Shown: positions 17,090 to 26,360, counted from the stretch's first letter. The stretch is DNA of 64,000 nucleotides from Arthrobacter rhizophilus (GCF_026241105.1 NZ_JAPFFT010000017.1:46764-110763), one strand, 5' to 3'. Program-made: numbers and translations. The notes: a model not told the origin generated them from the letters alone.

Positions 17090-18511
17090 GTGAGCACATT
17101 CGGCGGACTCAACACGGCCTACCTGGGCCTCACCGCAGCGCAGCAGGGCATCAACCTTGCCGGGCAGAACATCGCTAACGCCGGCACCGACGGCTACACG
17201 AGGCAACGCATCGAACAATCAGCGATCGGCGCACCGGTCCGCACAGGCCTCAGTTCCGCCGGCGTGCAGGCTGGCCAAGGCGTGTCAGTGGACGGGATCG
17301 CCCGCCTGGGCAACGGCTTCCTCGATGCCGGGGTGCGCTCCAGCGCCGCCCAGGCAGGCTACGCAGGTCAGAGGTCCACAGAACTTCAACGGATCGAGGG
17401 GTCCCTCAACGAGCCCGGGGCTGCCGGGATATCGACGGCGCTGCAGAACTTCTGGTCCTCGTGGCAGGGAGCCTCCAACCACCCTGGCGAAGCGGCGCCC
17501 GCCGGCGCCGTCCTTCAGGCAGGCACTACCCTCGCCGCGACTGTATCAACGGGTTACCGGGCTTTGGACTCACAGTGGACGCGCGTCCGTGGGGAAGCGG
17601 CAACGACCGTTACGACGCTGAACGATGCCGCAGCCCGCGTGGCTGGACTCAGTGCGACCATCCGCTCCGTGACGGCCTCGGGCGGCTCTGCCAACGAGCT
17701 CATCGATGCCCGCAACCAGGTGACTGAAACCATTGCGTCCCTGGCCGGGGGAACTGTCAGGGATAACACCGATGGCACGGTGGATGTTTTCGTCGGAGGC
17801 AATGCCATTGTCTCGGGCACCTCGCACCGCGATCTCACCTTGGCAGGCCAAGCAACCATGGGCGCCTCAGGTTCAGCGGTGCAGTTGGAATGGGCCGACC
17901 GACCCGGCGTCGCTGTTCCCCTCGACGGCGGAAAGCTCGCCGGTGCGGTATCCCTCCTCGCCCCGGCCGCAGCTGGAGGGACGGGAGGCGCCGTCTCCGA
18001 AGCCGCGGCTTCCTACAACGCCTTCGCCACAAAACTCATGAACGACGTCAATGCCGTTCACCGCACCGGACAATCCCCCAAAGGCGCCACCAACCTCGAT
18101 TTCTTCTCCACGAACCCCGCAGGACCTGCAGCCTTGTCCCTCACCGTGGTCCCGACCAGCGCCGCGGGAATCGCCACCGGCGCTCCGAGTTCCGGCGCCC
18201 TCGACGGCAAAATCGCGGACGCCGTGGCCCAGATTGGTGCATCGCCCGGATCCCCCGACGCGTTCTGGTCCGGCATCGTGACCGGCATTGGCACGGTTTC
18301 CCGTTCGGCGCAGCAACACGAGCAGCTCGCCGACGCGGCGAGCGCGGCCGCCGTCGGCCAGCGTTCCTCCGGCGCGTCCGTCAGCCTTGACGAAGAAAAC
18401 ATCAGCCTGCTCACCAACCAACACGCCTACCAGGCGGCAGCACGGGCAATGACCGCAGTAGACGAAACCCTCGATGTCCTGATCAATCACACCGGATTGG
18501 TGGGAAGGTAA
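17090..18511 (+). CDS. flgK: Flagellar hook-associated protein 1 FlgK
   Basis: A 473-residue protein. The N-terminus FGGLNTAYLGLTAAQQGINL followed by AGQNIANAGTDGYTRQRIEQ is the FlgK/rod signature. The middle has LQNFWSSWQGASNHPGEAA and DARNQVTETIASLAGG, and the C-terminus has DEENISLLTNQHAYQAAARA. FlgK joins hook and filament. The start is GTG at 17090 with AAGGATAAGCA upstream. It overlaps no neighbour but is only 3 bp from flgL. Confidence 0.95.
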   Translation: MSTFGGLNTAYLGLTAAQQGINLAGQNIANAGTDGYTRQRIEQSAIGAPVRTGLSSAGVQAGQGVSVDGIARLGNGFLDAGVRSSAAQAGYAGQRSTELQRIEGSLNEPGAAGISTALQNFWSSWQGASNHPGEAAPAGAVLQAGTTLAATVSTGYRALDSQWTRVRGEAATTVTTLNDAAARVAGLSATIRSVTASGGSANELIDARNQVTETIASLAGGTVRDNTDGTVDVFVGGNAIVSGTSHRDLTLAGQATMGASGSAVQLEWADRPGVAVPLDGGKLAGAVSLLAPAAAGGTGGAVSEAAASYNAFATKLMNDVNAVHRTGQSPKGATNLDFFSTNPAGPAALSLTVVPTSAAGIATGAPSSGALDGKIADAVAQIGASPGSPDAFWSGIVTGIGTVSRSAQQHEQLADAASAAAVGQRSSGASVSLDEENISLLTNQHAYQAAARAMTAVDETLDVLINHTGLVGR

Positions 18512-18514
18512 ACC

Positions 18515-19402
18515 ATGCTGAACCGTGTCACGAACCTGACGATGTCCGCGGCCGCCCAACGGAACCTGCAGGCCGGGCAGTCCAAGCTCGCCGCCCTGCA
18601 GGACAAGGCCAGTACCCTCAAAAACATCACCCGGCCCTCCGACGATCCCGAGGCCACGGCGAACCTGCTTGCCACGAAGAGCCAGCTCAGTGCCGCTGGA
18701 CAGTATGGAAACAACATCAGCGACGGCAGCGGGTGGCTGACAACCGCCGATTCGGCGCTCGGCCAGGCCACCAACCTCCTCAACCGCGTCCGGGACCTCA
18801 CCGTCCAAGCCGCCAACGGCTCCCTCAACAGCACCGCCAAGGAGGCGATCGCCGTCGAAATCGAAGGCCTCAACAAGGATCTTCTTGCCCAAGCGAACAC
18901 CCAATATCTGGGCCGCAACGTCTTCGCTGGAAGTTCCGATTCCGCGGGGGCGTACAGCAATGCTGCGCCGCCGGTGTACAACGGAACGCCAGGCGGCACG
19001 GTGGAGCGGCGCGTTGATGCATCCCAGACAGTGCGGGTAGACGCCGACGGCGGTGCCATCTTCGGAGACGGCGCCAGTTCGGTTTTCGCTTTGGTGAGCA
19101 ACGTCGTCGCGGACATCCGCTCCGGTGCGGATGTCAGCGCCCGCTTGGCAGCAATCGGTGACAGGATCAAGGCAGTCGTCACCGGGCGCGCAGACGTCGG
19201 AGCGAGGCAGGCCAAACTCATGAGCGCCCAAGATTCCAACGATGGGCTGAAGGCAACACTGGACGCGCAGCGTTCCGGTATTGAAGACGCTGACATAGGA
19301 AAGACGGTCCTGGACTTGAAACTGCAGGAAACCAACTACCAGGTTGCCCTCGCGGTCACCGCCAAGGCACTCCAGCCAACGCTCATGGATTTCCTGCGAT
19401 GA
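18515..19402 (+). CDS. flgL: Flagellar hook-associated protein 3 FlgL
   Basis: A 295-residue flagellin-like protein: RVTNLTMSAAAQRNLQAGQS, LKNITRPSDDPEATANLLAT and NRVRDLTVQAANGSLN at the N-terminus, and a C-terminal helix ending TNYQVALAVTAKALQPTLMD. FlgL forms the junction between FlgK and the filament. Its stop overlaps the fliW start by four bases (ATGA). Confidence 0.95.
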   Translation: MLNRVTNLTMSAAAQRNLQAGQSKLAALQDKASTLKNITRPSDDPEATANLLATKSQLSAAGQYGNNISDGSGWLTTADSALGQATNLLNRVRDLTVQAANGSLNSTAKEAIAVEIEGLNKDLLAQANTQYLGRNVFAGSSDSAGAYSNAAPPVYNGTPGGTVERRVDASQTVRVDADGGAIFGDGASSVFALVSNVVADIRSGADVSARLAAIGDRIKAVVTGRADVGARQAKLMSAQDSNDGLKATLDAQRSGIEDADIGKTVLDLKLQETNYQVALAVTAKALQPTLMDFLR

Positions 19403-19830
19403 GTACGGCACTGGCTTTTAGTGAGCTGAGCTTCACAGCGCCGATGCCCGGGCTTGAGGCCTCCGACGGGTTTGCCTTGCGGGGAATCGACGGCGCCCCC
19501 GGACTCTACGCGATGGAGTCAGCCAACCCGCGGATCCGGATGTTCCTGGCCGACGCCGCCGTCTATGTTCCGGACTACGCCCCCGCCATCCCCCACTCAA
19601 CGCTGGAGGTTCTCGGCTTGGACCGGACTGGGTTGGACGGGGCTGGGTTGGACGGCAATGTTCCAGATCCGATGGGGTTGGCAACCGTCCTCGTAGTGGT
19701 CAACCCGACTCCGGAAAAAACCACGGTCAACCTCGCGGCCCCGATCGTGCTGAACCCTGAAACAGGACGTTGCACGCAAATTGTGCTGGACGGCGACGAC
19801 TACTCCCTCCGGGCCGAACTGAGCACCTGA
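19399..19830 (+). CDS. fliW: Flagellar assembly factor FliW
   Basis: A 143-residue protein with FliW features: LRGIDGAPGLYAMESANPRI, VLVVVNP and VNLAAPIVLNPETGRCTQIV. FliW binds flagellin and sequesters the translational repressor CsrA. No csrA gene lies next to it, unlike many clusters. An unusual insert, GLDRTGLDGAGLDG, is encoded by 15-bp near-identical tandem repeats (19627-19641 and 19642-19656) preceded by a degenerate copy. It falls where typical FliW proteins have a short acidic loop. Confidence 0.9.
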   Translation: MSTALAFSELSFTAPMPGLEASDGFALRGIDGAPGLYAMESANPRIRMFLADAAVYVPDYAPAIPHSTLEVLGLDRTGLDGAGLDGNVPDPMGLATVLVVVNPTPEKTTVNLAAPIVLNPETGRCTQIVLDGDDYSLRAELST

Positions 19831-19854
19831 GCAGCCCCAATCCCCCTATTTGAG

Positions 19855-19903
19855 AAGTGAGATCTCGGCTCTTTCAGCCTGCGAAAGAGCCGAGATCTCA
19901 CTT
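19855..19903 (+). terminator. Rho-independent terminator after fliW
   Basis: A perfect 21-bp stem (19855-19875 with 19883-19903) and a 7-base loop, followed by TT. The stem is unusually long and contains AGATCT. It closes the flgN-flgK-flgL-fliW unit and separates it from the permease gene; being nearly symmetric it could work in both directions. Confidence 0.9.
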
Positions 19904-19942
19904 TTCGCGCGCCACAAAACCAAAATTGTTCGTCAAGACCCC

Positions 19943-19993
19943 TTGCGCCAAGGCCTCTCCCCGTCCATACTAAATGAACGTCATTCATTTAGT
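19943..19993 (+). promoter_or_regulatory. Promoter with TetR-type palindromic operator
   Basis: A sigma-70-like promoter, TTGCGC (19943-19948), 17 bases, CATACT (19966-19971), overlaps a 25-bp palindrome ACTAAATGAA-N5-TTCATTTAGT (19969-19993). The palindrome resembles typical TetR-family operators (paired AAATGAA/TTCATTT arms). A repressor bound here would cover the -10 box and start site of the permease transcript. The matching regulator gene is not in the window. Confidence 0.65.
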
Positions 19994-20022
19994 GACTCTC
20001 GTCTCAATGGAGAGCAATCTGC

Positions 20023-20070
20023 ATGACCGAATACCACAGCATCACCCAGCGACACCTCTCGGCCATCTAG
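20023..20070 (+). CDS. Possible 15-codon leader peptide upstream of the permease
   Basis: A short frame, MTEYHSITQRHLSAI, starts with ATG nine bases after GGAGAG and stops 14 bp before the permease start. It is out of frame with the permease. It lies in the 5' leader between the TetR-type operator and the permease. Translation could couple to or attenuate permease expression. No family is recognised, and such a short frame can occur by chance. Confidence 0.35.
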   Translation: MTEYHSITQRHLSAI

Positions 20071-20084
20071 AAAGAGCCAATCAC

Positions 20085-21650
20085 ATGACTCAAATAACCC
20101 GCCCAAGCGCAAGGAAATCCGTGGAGGCCCACGATCCCGCCGGCACCGAACACGGCATCAGCGGCAAAGGACTCAAGACGGGGCAGCTGGGGCTCCTCGC
20201 CGTCGTCGTCCTTGGCATTTCCTCGGTGGCACCCGCCTATAGCCTGACCAGCTCGCTTGGCCCGGCAGTCAACGCAGTGGGCCTGCAGTTGCCCGCCATC
20301 TTCATCGTTGCCTTCATCCCGATGATCCTGGTGGCATTCGCCTACCGCGAGCTCAACGCAGACTCCCCCGACAGCGGCACCACCTTCACGTGGGCCACCA
20401 AGGCCTTCGGCCCGTTCATCGGTTGGATGGGCGGCTGGGGACTGCTCGCTGCCAACATCATCGTCCTTTCCAACTTGGCCGGCGTCGCGGTGGACTTCTT
20501 CTACCTCTTCCTTGCCCAGGTTTTCGGCAATCCCGATCTTGCTGACCTGACGTCCAACAAGGCCTTGAACATCGCCACGTGCCTTGCCTTCGTGGCGCTG
20601 GCAGTGTGGGTGAGCTACCGGGGCCTGCACGCCACCAAACTGGTGCAGTACGCCATGGTGGGATTTCAGGTGGTGGTCTTGGGCGTCTTCATCGTCATGG
20701 CCCTTACCCATGCCTCCTCCGGCGATACCCCCACGGCCATCGCTTTCAGCTGGGACTGGTTTGACCCGACAAAGATCAGCAGTTTCGAGCAATTCGCCGC
20801 CGGCATGTCCCTCGCGGTCTTCGTCTACTGGGGTTGGGACGTCTGCCTGACGGTCAATGAAGAGACCAAGGGCGGCAAGGGCACCGCCGGCAAGGCCGGC
20901 ACCACGACGGCGATCGCCGTGCTGGGACTCTACGTCGCCGTGATCGTGGCCACGATGATGGTCGCCGGGATTGGCGGCGATGGGATCGGGCTGAACAACC
21001 CGGACAACCAGTCGAACATCTTCGCCGCATTGGCCTCGCCCGTCATGGGTCCGCTGGCCATCCTGATGTCCCTCGCTGTACTCGCAGGCACCGCCTCGTC
21101 CTTGCAGTCCACCATGGCTTCGCCCGCCCGCAGCCTCTTGGCCATGGGACATTACGGCGCCCTGCCGCAGAAGTTCTCCAGCGTCAGCAAGCGCTTCGGT
21201 TCCCCGGGTTACGCGACCATCGTTGCCGGCGCGATCTCCGGCGGGTTCTACGCCATCATGAAGGTGGTCAGCGAGAACGTCCTCAACGACACCATCCTGG
21301 CGCTGGGCTTGATGATCTGCTTCTACTACGGAATGACCGCGTTCGCCTGCGCTTGGTACTTCCGGCACAGCGTGTTCAGCAGCGTCCGCAACTTCTTCAT
21401 GCGCCTGCTCTTCCCGGTGGTCGGCGGCGTCGTGCTGACGCTGGTCTTCGTCCAGACGGCGGTGGACAGCTGGTCGCCGGACTTCGGCAGCGGGTCCGAA
21501 ATCTTCGGGGTCGGCCTGGTGTTCATCATCGGCATCGGCATCCTGGCCCTCGGAGCGGTGGTCATGCTGGTCATGGCCCGCGTCCGGCCCGGCTTCTTCC
21601 GCGGCGAAACCCTGCGCAAGGACACCCCTGCCCTCGTAGTTCCCGAGTAG
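20085..21650 (+). CDS. APC-superfamily amino acid permease
   Basis: A 521-residue membrane protein with about 12 hydrophobic segments. The N-terminus GKGLKTGQLGLLAVVVLGIS followed by SVAPAYSLTSSLGP is typical of actinobacterial APC permeases, with AYRELNADSPDSGTTFTWAT shortly after (helix 2-3). It probably imports an amino acid or amine. I chose ATG 20085 rather than an in-frame ATG at 19974 because the latter lies inside the palindromic operator. The transported substrate cannot be read from sequence. Regulation is probably through the upstream palindrome. Confidence 0.88.
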   Translation: MTQITRPSARKSVEAHDPAGTEHGISGKGLKTGQLGLLAVVVLGISSVAPAYSLTSSLGPAVNAVGLQLPAIFIVAFIPMILVAFAYRELNADSPDSGTTFTWATKAFGPFIGWMGGWGLLAANIIVLSNLAGVAVDFFYLFLAQVFGNPDLADLTSNKALNIATCLAFVALAVWVSYRGLHATKLVQYAMVGFQVVVLGVFIVMALTHASSGDTPTAIAFSWDWFDPTKISSFEQFAAGMSLAVFVYWGWDVCLTVNEETKGGKGTAGKAGTTTAIAVLGLYVAVIVATMMVAGIGGDGIGLNNPDNQSNIFAALASPVMGPLAILMSLAVLAGTASSLQSTMASPARSLLAMGHYGALPQKFSSVSKRFGSPGYATIVAGAISGGFYAIMKVVSENVLNDTILALGLMICFYYGMTAFACAWYFRHSVFSSVRNFFMRLLFPVVGGVVLTLVFVQTAVDSWSPDFGSGSEIFGVGLVFIIGIGILALGAVVMLVMARVRPGFFRGETLRKDTPALVVPE

Positions 21651-21663
21651 CATCCAACTCGCG

Positions 21664-21699
21664 GAAGCCCTGTTCCGGATCCACCCGGAACAGGGCTTC
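21664..21699 (+). terminator. Terminator after the permease
   Basis: A 15-bp inverted repeat, GAAGCCCTGTTCCGG (21664-21678) with CCGGAACAGGGCTTC (21685-21699), followed by TGTGCGTGTT. It lies 13 bp after the permease stop, between convergent genes. Confidence 0.85.
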
Positions 21700-21732
21700 T
21701 GTGCGTGTTCATCCCGCCGACCGGGGGTTGCT

Positions 21733-22278
21733 TCACCACATGTTGGCCACATCAATCACAAGGCGCGATCCTGTTCCCGGGCCGGCCAGCGTGAAGACCC
21801 TGAACGGAAGCCGTGCACGGACGCCCAATCCGAGGCTGGTGTAGCCCTCGAAGCTTCCCGCGTATGCCACTTGCCGGAAGGTTTTGTAGCCGGCGACGTC
21901 GGTCAGTTCCGTCTTGTTCGCCGGGTTGTACGTGGCACTGCCGCTTGAGTTGTACGCGGGCGCGTTGACCGTGACTTGCAGGAACGCATTACCCCTCAAC
22001 TCAACGGGCAGTCCGGAGCCGTCCTGCAATATCTGTGGAACGTACCGGATCGAGTAGCCTGCAACCGTGCCGTTCAGGTCGACCACTAAACGGTCAAAGC
22101 ATGGTTGCTGCCCCGTCCTGACGTTGACAACTGGAGCCTGGGTCAGCGCCGAGCTGGACTTTGCGAGCGATCCCCAGACGATCCCGCAATACGGGGCTGC
22201 CGAAGCTGCCCCCGGAGCCATGAAACCAAGTCCAGCGGCAGCTATCAAAGCTGCCAACCACACCTGAAACTTTCTCAC
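21733..22278 (-). CDS. Secreted AMIN-like domain protein
   Basis: A 181-residue protein with a Sec signal peptide (MRKFQVWLAALIAAAGLGF, cleavage near ASA-AP). The mature part has FDRLVVDLNGTVAGYSIRYV, then a beta-rich domain ending GTGSRLVIDVANMW. This matches the AMIN-like domain of actinobacterial exported proteins, which probably bind cell-wall components; function is unknown. GTG 22278 has AGGAGG ten bases upstream. One Cys pair (C31 and the one in QQPCFDR) could form a disulfide. Confidence 0.8.
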   Translation of the reverse strand: MRKFQVWLAALIAAAGLGFMAPGAASAAPYCGIVWGSLAKSSSALTQAPVVNVRTGQQPCFDRLVVDLNGTVAGYSIRYVPQILQDGSGLPVELRGNAFLQVTVNAPAYNSSGSATYNPANKTELTDVAGYKTFRQVAYAGSFEGYTSLGLGVRARLPFRVFTLAGPGTGSRLVIDVANMW

Positions 22279-22656
22279 TTGGGCCCACTCCTCCTAAATG
22301 CTTGATTCGATACCTCAAGCGTAGAAGCGTCGGGGCCCTTTCAGGAGCTTCGTGTCCGCTTCGGCACCCAACCGTTAATGAACCCCGCGCAAGGTCACGG
22401 GGACGTCTTTCGGCTTCCCGGATTCCGCGATTTTCGGTGGCTTCAGCGCCGTTTCGCGCCACCGTTCGTTATCCCGGATAACGACGGCGGAACCCGCGGT
22501 TCCGGCCTGAGCCCTCCTACTGCGGTTGCGGAGCGATCGATCTTGGGCCGTGAGAATCTCGGGGCGCTCGATGGCCTGTCCTGATGATCTTTCGGGTTTT
22601 TTCGACCGGATGGTTGTCCGCCCAAAAAAGTCGTACCCCTCTGGAATGCTTTGGTC
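22279..22656. other. 378-bp intergenic region
   Basis: Divergent region between the AMIN-like gene and the DUF222/HNH gene. I see no convincing gene. It contains a perfect 17-bp palindrome, CGTTATCC-C-GGATAACG (22467-22483), which could be an operator, and short A- and T-runs close to the HNH gene start. Confidence 0.4.
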
Positions 22657-24291
22657 ATGGCCGGCATTCGGGGGAAACAGTTGATCGGGGCGGGCGCGCC
22701 TTCTGGCAGCCAAGTTCCGGATGCTGCCGTCCCGTGCGTCCGTGTGCAGGATCTGATCGACGCCGTGAACTCGCTCCGGCCAGGAGTCGGCAGCACGGCA
22801 GCAGCCGGCGGCACGCAATCGGCCGGCAGCACGGAATTGCCTGACAGCGCCGAACTGATAAACCAGTTGCGCGGTCTTGAGGATCTCAAGTCCGCGGTCG
22901 CCGGTGCCCAGGCCCGGATCGCCATCGCGTTCGATGCCGCCCAGCGCAGCGCCGAGAAAGCTCTGGGCATTCCGGCCGACGAACAGGGACGCGGCGTCGC
23001 CGCGCAGGTGGCCCTGGCCCGGCGGGAATCCCCCGCCCGCGGATCCCGGCTCCTCGGACTCGCGAAAGCCCTCGTGACCGAAATGCCGCACACCCTCGCC
23101 GCCCTGGACACCGGACAGCTGAACGAATGGCGCGCCACCCTGCTCGTGAGGGAAACAGCCTGCCTGACCGCTGCGGACCGCCGCGCCGTGGACGAAGAGC
23201 TCGCCGCCGACACCGGAACCTTCGACGGCGCCGGAAACCGGGCCATCACCGCCGCCGCCAAGACCGCAGCCTACCGGCGGGACCCCCGCTCCGTCACGCA
23301 ACGCGCCAGCCACGCCGCCACGGAACGGCACGTCAGCCTCCGCCCGGCACCGGACACCATGACCTACCTCACCGCCCTGCTTCCCGTCGCCCAAGGCGTG
23401 GCCGTGCACGCGGCCCTGTCCCGGCACGCCGACACCCTCCGCTCGGCCGGGGAGACCCGGACCCGGGGCCAGATCATGGCCGACGCCCTGGTCGAACGCA
23501 CCACCGGCACCCCCGGCGGGATCACGGGCATCGAAGTCCAGCTCGTCATGACCGACCGCACCCTCTTCCAAGGCGACAGCGAACCCGCACGCCTGCCCGG
23601 GTACGGCATCGTCCCCGCCAGCTGGGCCCGGACCCTGCTCACCGGGAACCACCACCAAGGCGAAGACAGCCGGCCGCCACACGGCCAAACCGGGAACAAG
23701 CACGCCGCACCCCGCCAGCCCGAGCGAGGACGGGGTGCCCCCGGGGAGCCCGGGCACGGCGTGCCCGGACAAGCCCGGGAGCTGAAGCTCTGGCTCCGGC
23801 GCCTCTACACCGCTCCCGGAATCGGGGAACTCGTGGCCGCGGATTCCCGGGCGCGGCTCTTCCCCGCAGGGTTGCGGCGCTTCATCCAAGCCCGCGACGA
23901 CACCTGCCGCACCCCGTACTGCGACGCCCCGATCCGGCACTTCGACCACATCATCCCCTGGCACAACAAAGGCCCCACCAGCCTGGCCAACGGCGCGGGC
24001 CTGTGCGAAGCCTGCAACCACACCAAAGAACTCCCAGGGTGGACAGCACGAACCCCGACAGCAAAAACCCGCCCCGGGACACGGCACAACTTCGAAATCC
24101 GCACCCCCACCGGACACCACTACCGATCAACAGCCCCGCCCCTGCCCGGAACCGAGCCGCCAGGAACCGAACTGGAAGGAACAGGGCTCCCCGAAAGTGC
24201 GCCACCACATTCCAGGCAACACCGACGCAAGCTACGACACCAAGCCAAAGCCCTCAAATACGCCCAACCCGCCAAACTGCAGGCTGCCTGA
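22657..24291 (+). CDS. DUF222 / HNH endonuclease domain protein
   Basis: A 544-residue protein. The N-terminal two thirds is a DUF222 helical region ([58 protein letters not shown]). The C-terminal HNH module shows [20 protein letters not shown] and then [14 protein letters not shown]. Such proteins occur in several copies in Arthrobacter-like genomes; their role is unknown and a 13E12-repeat/mobile origin is often suggested. ATG 22657 was chosen; TTG 22651 is possible. The C-terminus is Pro/Gly-rich with a basic tail. No adjacent integrase or repeats are seen. Confidence 0.88.
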   Translation: MAGIRGKQLIGAGAPSGSQVPDAAVPCVRVQDLIDAVNSLRPGVGSTAAAGGTQSAGSTELPDSAELINQLRGLEDLKSAVAGAQARIAIAFDAAQRSAEKALGIPADEQGRGVAAQVALARRESPARGSRLLGLAKALVTEMPHTLAALDTGQLNEWRATLLVRETACLTAADRRAVDEELAADTGTFDGAGNRAITAAAKTAAYRRDPRSVTQRASHAATERHVSLRPAPDTMTYLTALLPVAQGVAVHAALSRHADTLRSAGETRTRGQIMADALVERTTGTPGGITGIEVQLVMTDRTLFQGDSEPARLPGYGIVPASWARTLLTGNHHQGEDSRPPHGQTGNKHAAPRQPERGRGAPGEPGHGVPGQARELKLWLRRLYTAPGIGELVAADSRARLFPAGLRRFIQARDDTCRTPYCDAPIRHFDHIIPWHNKGPTSLANGAGLCEACNHTKELPGWTARTPTAKTRPGTRHNFEIRTPTGHHYRSTAPPLPGTEPPGTELEGTGLPESAPPHSRQHRRKLRHQAKALKYAQPAKLQAA

Positions 24292-24365
24292 GGGGCTCAG
24301 GCGAGCACGACGCCGGTTACCGGCCAGCTGCGCCGCAGGGGCATCGGGTCCCGCAGGCATGCAAA

Positions 24366-24401
24366 AGCCCCGCCCAGCTGGTGCGCTTCCCGGGCGGGGC
24401 T
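24366..24401. terminator. Bidirectional terminator
   Basis: A 10-bp GC-rich inverted repeat, AGCCCCGCCC (24366-24375) and GGGCGGGGCT (24392-24401), between the convergent HNH and DUF4193 genes. Confidence 0.75.
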
Positions 24402-24417
24402 GCTTTACGTGCGGGGT

Positions 24418-24720
24418 TTAGCCTTCGCAGTCGCGGCAGTACTTGAGGCCGTTCTTTTCCAGTGCGATCTGCGACCGGTGACGGACCAGGAAGCACGATG
24501 AGCACGTAAATTCATCGGACTGCTCCGGGACAACGATGACGGTCAGTTCTTCGCCGGACAGATCGGCGCCCGGAAGGTCAATGCCCTCGGCTGTGTCGTT
24601 CTCGTCGACGTCGATGACAGCAGTCTGGGCACCGGAGCCGCGCGACGCCTGAAGGGCCTCGAGCGATTCGGCGGGAGACTCTTCTTCGGTCTTGCGTGGG
24701 GCGTCGTAATCGGTAGCCAT
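24418..24720 (-). CDS. DUF4193 family protein
   Basis: A 100-residue acidic protein. The C-terminal part has paired cysteines, FTCSSCFLVRHRSQIALEKN and YCRDC, which probably bind zinc. This is the actinobacterial DUF4193 family, found as a single conserved gene in most genomes; its function is unknown. The N-terminal 55 residues are variable and acidic. ATG 24720 follows an upstream gap of about 240 bp with no other gene. Confidence 0.93.
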   Translation of the reverse strand: MATDYDAPRKTEEESPAESLEALQASRGSGAQTAVIDVDENDTAEGIDLPGADLSGEELTVIVVPEQSDEFTCSSCFLVRHRSQIALEKNGLKYCRDCEG

Positions 24721-24958
24721 TGGTGTGGTTCACTTTCGTTGCTGCATAGTGCCATTTCAGGCACCTCAGTGAAGCAGTTTAGGGCATAGTACACGCCAGC
24801 AACGAATAGTGTGTTCAACAAGACATCTGGCCACGTGAAAACCCCAGAATCTCGAGGTCTCAGCTACTCCGCGGCGCGGGAACGGCTCACAAATCTCAGC
24901 TTCGACGGACGTCCCATCCAGTCCGAGAGCTCCGAAATAAAAGCGAAGCAATCCGCGC

Positions 24959-26046
24959 CTACCTCAGGCCCCGGGCGGCGAACACCTGCTCGGTGGTTAT
25001 TAGGAGAGGGCCAAGGGATCTGCGGGCCTCATCGAGGGTGTTCGGATCGGGCAACCGATCTTCAAACCAGGACGGAAGATCCCGGTGTTTAAGGAGCGTT
25101 GATGCGGCCCCTACCTGTTGCACCGTCCAGAACGGCGCGAGGGGATCCGGCAATCGGTGGCCGGGACCAAGGACCTGGACACCGTAAGCATCCGGTACCT
25201 GCTGCGCCAAAAAGTATGTCGCGAATTGGGAATCACTGAGGTGTGGCCGCGCAGGCCAGTCATGATCCTGGAATCCGTGCCAGATTCCAGCTCCTAGCCT
25301 GGCCCGCTTGACGCACCCGTACTCGATCTGATCAGCCAAGGACGCCAGCAGGTCGGCCAAATCGGCCACCGCAGGCTCCCAACGACGATCCGGATCAATA
25401 CGGCCGAACTGGACAGTCCCCCAATCCCCGAATTCAACACTCCTGATTTCGTCAGGCCCGTTGACGCAGGCAAGCGAACTCGCCGTGTAGGGGTCCCACC
25501 CTGTTTTGAGGACTGCTTTGCGCTGGCTAGCCGTACATTTCACGTGCGACCAGGCAGTGCTCACGTAATGGGTACCGGACGGTAGCTGGCACCATTCCAG
25601 GGCCACGTCAATCAGAGCGTCCATCAGCTCAACCGGCACAATCAGTCGGTTGATGGCTTCGGGGTCTGTTTCGCCGATCAAGCGAACACCGGCGATGTAC
25701 CCGGCCATATTCAAATCGGGGTGACCGACGATCCGGTGCTCCCGAGGAAGGGCACGGAGGGCTCCGGTTACGCCTTCGGCCTCGATGCCGGCGGCCAGGC
25801 TTCAAGAAGGGAACGGGCCCTTGCCGTCGAGTCCGCCCGGTGGATGGCAACGATGGGGCCCAAGGGGTATGGTGCGACACCGCCCTGGCCGGCCCCGGCA
25901 GCAGGCAGGTCCATTGTGGCAAGAACCCGTTCGAGAAGTGTTACCGCTTCGGGTTCGGAAAGATCCGATTCAAAATAGGTCCGAAGGATCGGAACATCCA
26001 CCCACGATTTCAGGATGGCCTTGGTGTAAACCTGAACAGTTTCCAT
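24959..26046 (-). pseudogene. Unrecognised gene split by an apparent frameshift
   Basis: Two consecutive minus-strand frames read as one interrupted protein. The first, from ATG 26046, gives METVQVYTKAILKSWVDVPI onward and stops at 25768 after the out-of-frame tail EAWPPASRPKA. A second frame reads continuously from about 25795 (SLAAGIEAEGVTGALRALPR) through AGYIAGVRLIGETDPEAINR to the stop at 24959. The protein-like segment after RADSTARARSLL would continue as a helix in the second frame, pointing to a one-base change near 25793-25802. No family is recognised. If both parts are really separate, the second would start at TTG 25714 or ATG 25708. Confidence 0.55.
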
Positions 26047-26127
26047 GAAGGCTCATCCCATATCGAAGGAGTAGGTGCCGCAGTTGTTGGTTCCAACTAT
26101 TTCAGCACACAAGCGCCTTCATTTGCG

Positions 26128-26304
26128 CTACTCCCCTGCGCGGATTTTCCGGGCCTGGGCGTCGGCGATGGCCACGCCGCTGAGGGCCGGAAGCCAGCCA
26201 TACCGGGTGGCTTCAGTGGCTCCGGAGGCCCCCAGTTCGGCAGCATCGTAGAAGTAGGCTGCCTCGATCCAGGCGCTGACCTTGGACATGATGGATACGA
26301 TCAT
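26128..26304 (-). CDS. Possible 58-residue small protein
   Basis: A short frame (MIVSIMSKVSAWIEAAYFYD then AAELGASGATEATRYGWLPA, ending IRAGE) fills much of the otherwise empty stretch 26047-26360. Codon use looks coding-like and the composition is not repetitive. There is no strong ribosome binding site and no family match that I know. ATG 26289 is an alternative start. Confidence 0.4.
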   Translation of the reverse strand: MIVSIMSKVSAWIEAAYFYDAAELGASGATEATRYGWLPALSGVAIADAQARKIRAGE

Positions 26305-26360
26305 GGGGCCACGCTATCCACGCCCGGTTCAGGACCCGTTTCCGGACTGTCACGGCTGTG

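Noticed and set aside
17873..19411. 512-codon minus-strand frame opposite flgK/flgL
   Set aside because: Shadow of two clear hook-associated genes; no domain visible.
20067..21755. 562-codon minus-strand frame opposite the permease
   Set aside because: Asp/His/Gly/Gln-rich, no motif; the permease on the other strand has clear membrane segments.
22375..22590. Possible remnant of a gene upstream of the HNH gene
   Set aside because: Frames on both strands are short and without motif; the palindrome is the only clear structure.
22375..24120. 581-codon minus-strand frame opposite the DUF222/HNH gene
   Set aside because: Val/Gly-rich shadow; the HNH motif on the plus strand is decisive.
22657..24291. 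DUF222/HNH gene as evidence of an intron or mobile island
   Set aside because: No flanking repeats, integrase or target-site duplication are visible, so mobility is not supported here.
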